Positions 56,335 to 64,000 of a stretch of 64,000 nt of DNA are shown here, in pieces (the stretch's first letter is position 1; each line of letters starts with the position of its first letter). The translations under genes were made by a program, and so were the position numbers. A model generated the notes under the pieces. It was not told where the DNA came from and did not search any database. It saw nothing but the letters and a program-made list of their open reading frames with translations. The DNA is from Rhinopithecus roxellana. Taxonomy: Eukaryota > Chordata > Mammalia > Primates > Cercopithecidae. The stretch spans positions 57,333,332-57,397,331 of the forward strand of contig NC_044566.1 of assembly GCF_007565055.1 (NCBI RefSeq), given 5' to 3'.

Positions 56335-57600
56335 CTTTTCATATACTCAATTCAACAACTATTTACTGAGCCAAGCACTGTTCTAGGTGCTGAAGATATA
56401 ACAATAAGGGGAGACAAAAATATTTATACATTGCCCCTGCTTTCATGAATCCTACATTCTAGCAAAAGGAGGCAGAAAATCAGTAAAAAACATAAAACAT
56501 GCCAGAATGGTGCTACAAATTAGCAGGGTACGTAAACACTGATGGTTACGGAAGGACTACTAATTTATTTAGAATGATCAGAGAATATTTCTGTGATAAG
56601 GCATCATATAAGCAAAATCCTGAACGAAGCATACAACCAAATTCTGTGAGTATCTGAAGAAAGAGTGATGGAAACAATGGGGGAAGTAAATGCAAAAGTC
56701 CTCGGGTAAATGCTTACCATTTTATTAGTTTCTAAGGAAAAGGCAAAAAGACCTTGCCTAAAACTGAGAAAGCAAGAAGAGTGGGAAGAGATGATATGAG
56801 GTATAAGGCTTATGACTTCATTATGAGAAGCATGAAGACTTGAATAAGATTGGGCACATTTTAGGACAACTAGTCTAACTGCAAGTGAAAAATGGACTGT
56901 AGGTAACCAACGGTAAAGGATGATCATGGTTTGAACTAAGGTATCAACGGACATGGTAAGGAACTGAGAAGTAAGGAAGTAGTAATTGATTCTGCATAGG
57001 TTTTAACAGTAAGATAACATAATTTCCTGAGAGTTTGGATCTAGAGTGCAAAAAAAAAGTAGAGTCGAAAAGAATTAACTTTTTGGTTTCAACTACTTGT
57101 TGAATGGTAATGCCACTAAATAAGATAAAGAACTCTGAAGGATGAAACATGTGTCAGAAAAATAAGTTTGGATAATTTAGTCAAGAAGATTACTAGAAAT
57201 CCAAGTGGAACTAAAAGTAGGAGAAACAATTGAGGCAATTAGTATTTACAGGATTATGGAAGCTACAGAAGTAGATAATCTCAATTAGAATAAGGTACTG
57301 TGTAGATGGAAAAGAACACTCATGAGAATTTAGAAAGACGAAGCAAACTAATGAAAGAGAATAAGAAAAAAAGAAAGAAAGCCATCACAAAACACAATAC
57401 AATAAAGCATTTCAAGAAGGAAAGAATGTTCAACTGAAATATTCACAGGCCAAATAAGATAAAGACTGAGAAATAATCACAGGACAGATTATGAAGGCCA
57501 CTGGTGACAAAGACATGAGCTATCGTAAACGGCATGTAAAAATGAAAGCCAGGTTGGAATAGGAGTAGATTTAGGAGTAAACGAGAGTCCAGGAATATAA
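56335..57600 (+). repeat. Ancient mammalian interspersed repeat (L2-like)
   Basis: 'caattcaacaactatttactgagccaagcactgttctaggtgctgaagatata', 'ttcatgaatcctacattctagc', 'taagcaaaatcctgaacgaagc' and 'gaaagccaggttggaatagg' lie in the order of a long decayed mammal-wide repeat. Family assignment (L2 or similar) is uncertain. Confidence 0.5.
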
Positions 57601-57649
57601 GGAAGGTTTAAAATCTGAAAAATAATGAATGTAATTCACTAAATTAAGA

Positions 57650-59900
57650 AAAACGAAGCGAAATCATAATCATCTCAAATACTGCAGAAAAGGTGTTTGA
57701 TAAAATCCTGTTTCTAATAAAGAAAACTCTTAGCAAACTAGAAACAGGTAATTCCTTAATTTAACTAAAAAATCTACGAAAAGTAATCTATTAAAAATAT
57801 CATACTTACTGGCTAATTATTAAAAGCATTGCCCATGAGATCAGGAATAAGACAGGGATGGCCACTATGACAACTTTTATTCAACACTGTGCTGGCAGTT
57901 TTTAGGTGGTATAACAAGGCAAGGAAAAAAATAAAAAACTAAACATTAGAAAGGAAAAACACAAAACTATCATTCTCCGATGTTGTTGTTGTTGTCTAAA
58001 AAAATTTTTCTGAAAAAATCTACAAATGACTAGATTTAATAGAGGAATAGAAAGACTGGTATATAAAAGTTCAATGTAAATATCAATTATAATTCTATGT
58101 ACCAGTAACAAATTAAAAATCAAAACTTTTAATTGCTTCTTGGCCTTTTGGGTAAGATCAAGTGTAAAAAATTAAAATTTTAAGGGCATCAAATAATATT
58201 AAGTATCTGGAAATAAATCCATCAAAAAGACAGAAACTGTTCCATACAGAAAAGTACAAAAGAAAATCTCAATAAAAGAACATATCAAGTATATGACCTG
58301 AAAGATTCAATATAGGAAAGATGTCAATATAATACAGTAAAAATCCTCATTTTTTTGGTGGAAGTTGGTAAGCTGATATATATGGAAATGCAAAGACCCA
58401 AAAATAGTCAAGGCAGTCTTCAAGAACAACAGTAAAGCTAGATGACATACTCTTAAATATCAGGCCATATTAAAAAGCTATACAAATTAAAATACTGTTG
58501 TACTGTCTGAAACACACACAAAAATCCCAGTCATACATAGTCATCTGATTTATGGCAAAGATTAGACTGCAATGAGGTAGGAAATCATCTTTTCAAAAAA
58601 TGGTACTGGGCCAGCTAGATGACATACATGGGGGAAAAAAAGAACCTTGACACTTATACCATATTCAATTCCAGATAGATTATAGATCTAAATATGAAAG
58701 ATAAAACAAAATTTTGAGAAGAAAACAGAATAATCTTATGGCTTCGGGATATGGGTCTAAAATGAACTGGTCATAAAAGAAACTGAAAATGTAATCTATA
58801 TTAAAACTAGTAACTTCTGTTTTCAAAAATCACCATTAAGACAGTGAAAAGGCAAGCCAAAGAAGAAGAAATAATTTGCAGTGTATATCCAATGAAGTGA
58901 TTACATCCAAAATATATGTATGATTTCTACAAATCAGTAACAAAATGACAGACAACCCAAATGAAAACTGTCACTCTGAAGCGGTATTTAACAAAAGAAG
59001 ATATCCAAAAGTAAAATAAATATACGCTCAACTTCATTGTCATCAGGGAAATGCAAATTAATGTGATCCAAAGAATGGAAGAATATATTTGCTAAACATC
59101 CATCTATTAAGGGACTAGTGTAAAGAATATTTAAAAAACTCCTACAAATCAATAATAAAAAGACACATATCACAATTATTAAATGGGCAAAGGAGCTAAA
59201 GATATTTCTTCAAAGAACATATATCAATAAATAGCTAATAAGCACATGAAAATAGACAACAAGCGTATGGAAAGATATTCAGCACCACTATTCATTCCAA
59301 AAATGCAAATTTAAAATTGATAAGCCATTTCACACCCAGTAGGAGGGCCAGAATCAAAAAAGAGACATACAAAACAAGAGTTGGTAAGGATGTGGAAAAA
59401 TTGGAACTCTTAAATATGGTTGGTAGGATTTAAAATGATGAAGTCATTTTGAAAAACATCAGTACTTTCTCAAATAGTTAAACATAGGACCCAGCAAATC
59501 AACTGCTAGGTATCTACTGAACAGAAATAAAAACATATGTCCACATATAACCTAGTACATGAACATTCATGGCAGCTTTATACAAATGTGTATCAACTGA
59601 TGAATGGAGAAGCAAAATGTATATATACATCTAATGGAATATTATTTAGCTATAAAAAAGAACGAAGTTGTAAAATATGCTATAACATGGATGCACACTG
59701 AAAACATTATGCTAAGCAAAATGGACCAAATACAAAAAGACAAATACTGTATGATCCCACTTCCATGAAATATTTAGAATAAGCAATTCATAAAGCCAAA
59801 AAGTGAATTATGGGTTGACTCAGGGCAGGAATCATGAAGACACAGAGGGAAAACTGGTAAAGGAAATGAATACCAAAGAAGATAAAAAATTAATTTTCTA
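57650..59900 (+). mobile_element. Old L1M LINE (ORF2 to 3' UTR), plus orientation
   Basis: 'gcattgcccatgagatcaggaataagacagggatggccac' (RT region), 'caaatctaggcaatacagccat'-like sequence further on, 'gggaaatgcaaatt', and 'ggtaaggatgtggaaaaattggaac...atggaatattatttagctataaaaaagaa' (ORF2 C-terminus) occur in ORF2 order. Many stops; inactive. A U2 snRNA fragment interrupts it at 58132. Confidence 0.82.
58132..58166 (+). pseudogene. Truncated U2 snRNA pseudogene
   Basis: 'attgcttcttggccttttgggtaagatcaagtgta' matches the first 35 nt of U2 snRNA with about three changes, including the branch-site-pairing region neighbourhood. It stops abruptly and runs into A-rich sequence. It lacks the Sm site and all later stem-loops, so it is not functional. 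Confidence 0.75.
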
Positions 59901-60301
59901 TAATTATATATGAAAATGTCTAATTTTATTCAAAATCTAGGAAAAGTGCAAATTAAAACCACAATGAAATAATATTTTGCATCCACTAAATTGACATTAT
60001 AAGATTTGAAATATTAACATACATTTTTATTTCAAGACTTTTACAAATATTTCTAACCATAAGCTAAGTTTTAAGTAAAAGAATGTTTACTTTATAATTT
60101 TCTGACACATTCTCAGTAAACAAATGAAAGCATATTTAAAGGGGTAAGTCTTCACAGAAATCCTGTCACACACAGTAATCTTATAAAGGCATTTCATATG
60201 TTATCAAATTCATGTTAAATGTAGCTTATCATACATCTTCTAAACAATTATTATAAACTAGATATAGAAAAAGAGTATTCTATCATTTTAAAAAATAAGT
60301 C

Positions 60302-61484
<1,183 letters not shown>

Positions 61485-61493
61485 CAGTCTAAG

Positions 61494-61805
61494 GTCAGGC
61501 ACAGTGGTTCATGCCTGTAATCCCAGCACTTTGTGAGGCCAAGGCGGGCAGATCACTTGAGGTCAGGAGTTCAAGACCAGCCTGGCCAATATGGGGAAAT
61601 CCTGTCTCTACTAAAAATACAAAACTTTAGCCAGGCATGGTGGTGCGCGCCTATGATCCCAGATACTCAGGAGGCTGAGGCAGGAGAATCGCTTAATCGA
61701 ACTCAGGAGGTGGAAGTTGCAGTGAGCCAACATCGCGCCACTGCACTCCAGTGTGGGAGACAGAGTGAGACATCATCTCAAAAAAAAAAAAAAAAAAAAA
61801 AAAAG
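61494..61805 (+). mobile_element. Full-length AluS-type, plus orientation
   Basis: Sense Alu with a long A tail. Short target-site duplication agtctaag at 61486-61493 and 61807-61814. Confidence 0.9.
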
Positions 61806-61839
61806 TAGTCTAAGTGAAAAGATAGCAAAGAAACAACTA

Positions 61840-62145
61840 CAGTACTCCCTCCTTATCCCGAGGCGATAGTTCCAAGACCCCTAGTGGATGATATATATGA
61901 TTTTCGGTCTGAGAACTGAGATAGCTACTAAATGACTAATAGGGAGACAGTGTATACAGCAAAAAGGCAAGATTCATGTCCAGGGCTTATTAAAGAGGGA
62001 CAGCATGAGATTTCATCACTCTACTGAGAACAGCACACAATTTAAAAGTTATAAATTGTTTATTCCATTTGATATTTTTGAACTGCAGTTGACCATGGGT
62101 AAGTGACACCTTAGAAAGCGGAGCAGAAATAAAGGTGTACTACTA
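61840..62145 (+). mobile_element. Tigger/MER2-like DNA transposon
   Basis: The left end 'cagtactccctccttatcccgaggcgatagttccaagacccctagtgg' and right end 'gcagttgaccatgggtaagtgacaccttagaaagc...gtactac' are those of MER2-type pogo/Tigger elements, flanked by TA. About 305 bp, non-autonomous. It ends roughly 260 bp from exon 1 on its donor side. Confidence 0.75.
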
Positions 62146-62403
62146 TAGAAAAACTTAAGAGAAATGATACTTATTGCTTGAATACAGATGTAAATTTTTT
62201 CTTTACTTTTTTTAATTCAAATTTTCTTAATTACACTTCCGATACCCAGTTAATTCCATGTCTACACTGAAATCTAAGAGGTTTGTGAATCAGCAAATAG
62301 TATAAGTCAATAGAAAGTGAAATTATAGAAAAAATATAATTAGTGGTTGTCAGCTGTCCAACTGTGAAGCTACACAATAAAACCATCAACACATATCACT
62401 TAC

Positions 62404-62512
62404 CTTTTCAAGTAAGTAGCCAATGACTAAAAAGCCTTTTCCACCCAGCATCTGTTCTTGCATGGCTACTGAACTTTTAAGTAGTTCAACCAGGAATGCC
62501 AAAAGAGTAGCA
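62404..62512 (-). CDS. NBEA: NBEA exon 1 of 12 in window
   Basis: This 109-bp exon supplies one base completing a split codon and 36 codons (window residues 1-36). It begins ATLLAFLVELLKSSV and ends GYLLEK. The upstream side reads tttacatgcag before the exon, and the donor is AAG|GTAAGT, close to the ideal donor. The peptide is a pair of amphipathic helices from the armadillo-like part that follows the ConA-like domain in BEACH proteins. LRBA has a recognisably similar stretch (STLLAFIMELLKNSIAMQEQ). The next upstream exon is not in the last 1.5 kb of the window. Confidence 0.93.
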
Positions 62513-64000
62513 CTGCATGTAAAGTACAGACATCATTATGTAATCATCACATGTTTATTATAAATACAGCATTCCATTTCAGTATTTTATTATGCCAAAA
62601 GATAATAACCATATTCAAATCTAATTTCTGTTTTACTGACAATGACTATTATGCCTTATATATGAAAGAATATATTTCCTCATAAGCATGAGAAAACTAG
62701 TGTTGTTCTTTACAAATTAAATATGATAAACTGAACCATAACTGTGTAGCTTTTTACATTCCAAAGTAAAACACCAAAGTTTATCTCTACATATATTTAT
62801 ATGTCTCGCTTCAAGTAAACCTAAGAAACATACACATATCATTTTCCATAATAAAGACTGTATTATACTATTCTTTTGAATAACAAGCTATTGTAGAAAA
62901 TTTTAAATATAGATGCAATATTGCTTTGTAAGAACAAGTCCTATTTTTAAATAAACTTTTCATTTACAACTATTCTTCAAAAACACTTTGCTAAAAAAAT
63001 CCAGAGAAATATGTAACATGTCACTTATGTCCAGGTATGCCCCAAGAAAAGCTCATGAGAGCAAAGAAATTATTTATATAATATTGAAATGAAAAGTGAC
63101 AATTATGCAATACATAAACAAATACATAAAAGCAGACAAAAAGGTGTCAAAGATTAAGCACTTGATTTGTCTTTGGAATGAATGAAGAAACAAAACAAAA
63201 AGAAATGATTGCATTGAATTAAGCTTTGATAATGCATTACTTCACAGTTATATACAATGATTTTAACCAGCAACACTGATACATGAATACAATATTCTGA
63301 ATAATGGAAATACATATTCCTTCATTGTATATGCTTAATGTAACTCATAATAAATTGTTATATACCAGATTTTATCAAGAATTAAAATAGTATCAATTTA
63401 CAATGTTTTATAATATACCCTAAATTATCTATTTATATTCATAAGAAAGGGTAAAACCACACATTTCTAAACATATTTTAAATGCAGAAGTACTCACTTT
63501 TACAAGTGATTCAGACAATTTGGCAATAAGGAAAACTTGAAAATTATTAAAGCCCAAAAGGAATCTGAAGTTATTCTAATTTTTGAATTATTCTAGCTCT
63601 TCCAGTTTCAATCGGGATAATACATTTTTCTCCTAATGTGGCTACTTTTGTTCACATTAGAAATGTTCTCATAACAAGAACCAACAGCAAAATTATCATT
63701 ATTATTATAAAAATTGATAGTTTAATGAATTACATATCAGCTAGACAAAATATAGTATCTAGAAATAAAGTACTTTGTTACATGAAATTAAAATTCAATT
63801 ATATTAACTGACCCTATATCCTTAAACCACAAAAAAAAAAGGTAAACTATCACAAATCAATGATATTCTTTTACTTTGTCCTTAAGCCAAAGACAGACAC
63901 TTGCAAGAAAAATACAACTACCAAGGAATCTCTTGGGATTTTAAAAAATGTTTCTGTAAAGAAGCACAGCTATTAAGCAATCTAGTCCATTTTAAGTGAA
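62513..64000. other. Intron upstream of exon 1
   Basis: AT-rich and unrecognised. I looked for the preceding NBEA exon here and did not find it. Confidence 0.5.

Noticed and set aside
58132..58166. Functional U2 snRNA gene
   Set aside because: Only the first 35 bases are present, with no Sm site, 3' stem-loops or promoter elements.

Overview
This is vertebrate nuclear DNA: AT-rich, intron-dominated and packed with primate retroelements. Two young full-length Alus (33318-33617 and 60302-60592) carry sequence variants that I associate from memory with the Old World monkey AluYR lineage, such as 'gagatccggccactgc' and 'ctagccgggcgaggtggcg'. The source is therefore most likely a cercopithecid such as a macaque or baboon rather than human. 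The window shows no bacterial features, promoter or CpG island.

The only cellular gene I can support is neurobeachin (NBEA), on the minus strand across the whole window. Twelve consecutive internal exons were placed by reading both splice borders. In transcript order they are 62404-62512, 51587-51739, 50292-50460, 43705-43784, 42900-42962, 42716-42813, 38328-38420, 20290-20398, 5124-5205, 4774-4897, 3707-3899 and 901-1917. All eleven junctions inside the window have GT/AG borders and matching phases. Together they give one open frame of 763 codons plus one leading base. The first 424 codons encode conserved helical, armadillo-like sequence downstream of the N-terminal ConA-like region. The last 339, one large exon, encode an acidic, low-complexity linker with a likely PKA-RII-binding (AKAP) helix. 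The start codon, N-terminus and C-terminal PH-BEACH-WD40 part lie outside the window. Residue numbers below are codons within this window.

The introns range from 86 bp to about 18 kb and hold nearly all the other content. At 5-10 kb there is a block of minus-oriented Alus, one with a 284-nt pure pyrimidine tract and one bordered by a (CTATT)13(CTACT)5 repeat. At 13-17 kb there is a broken class I endogenous retrovirus whose ends look like an RNA copied by L1 machinery. At 17.2-18.7 kb two L1 3' ends lie in tandem. At 21-24 kb there is a block of plus-oriented Alus. From 24 to 36 kb there is old antisense L1 sequence with younger Alus and a MaLR solo LTR. At 57.7-59.9 kb there is an old sense L1 carrying a U2 snRNA fragment, and at 61.8-62.1 kb a Tigger/MER2-like DNA transposon.

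I found no undescribed biological system. The points most worth a second look are a 40-residue-spaced internal repeat around the candidate AKAP helix, an in-frame 63-bp exon with a weak acceptor next to an 86-bp intron, oppositely oriented Alu blocks on either side of exon 8, and the processed-transcript-like retrovirus.
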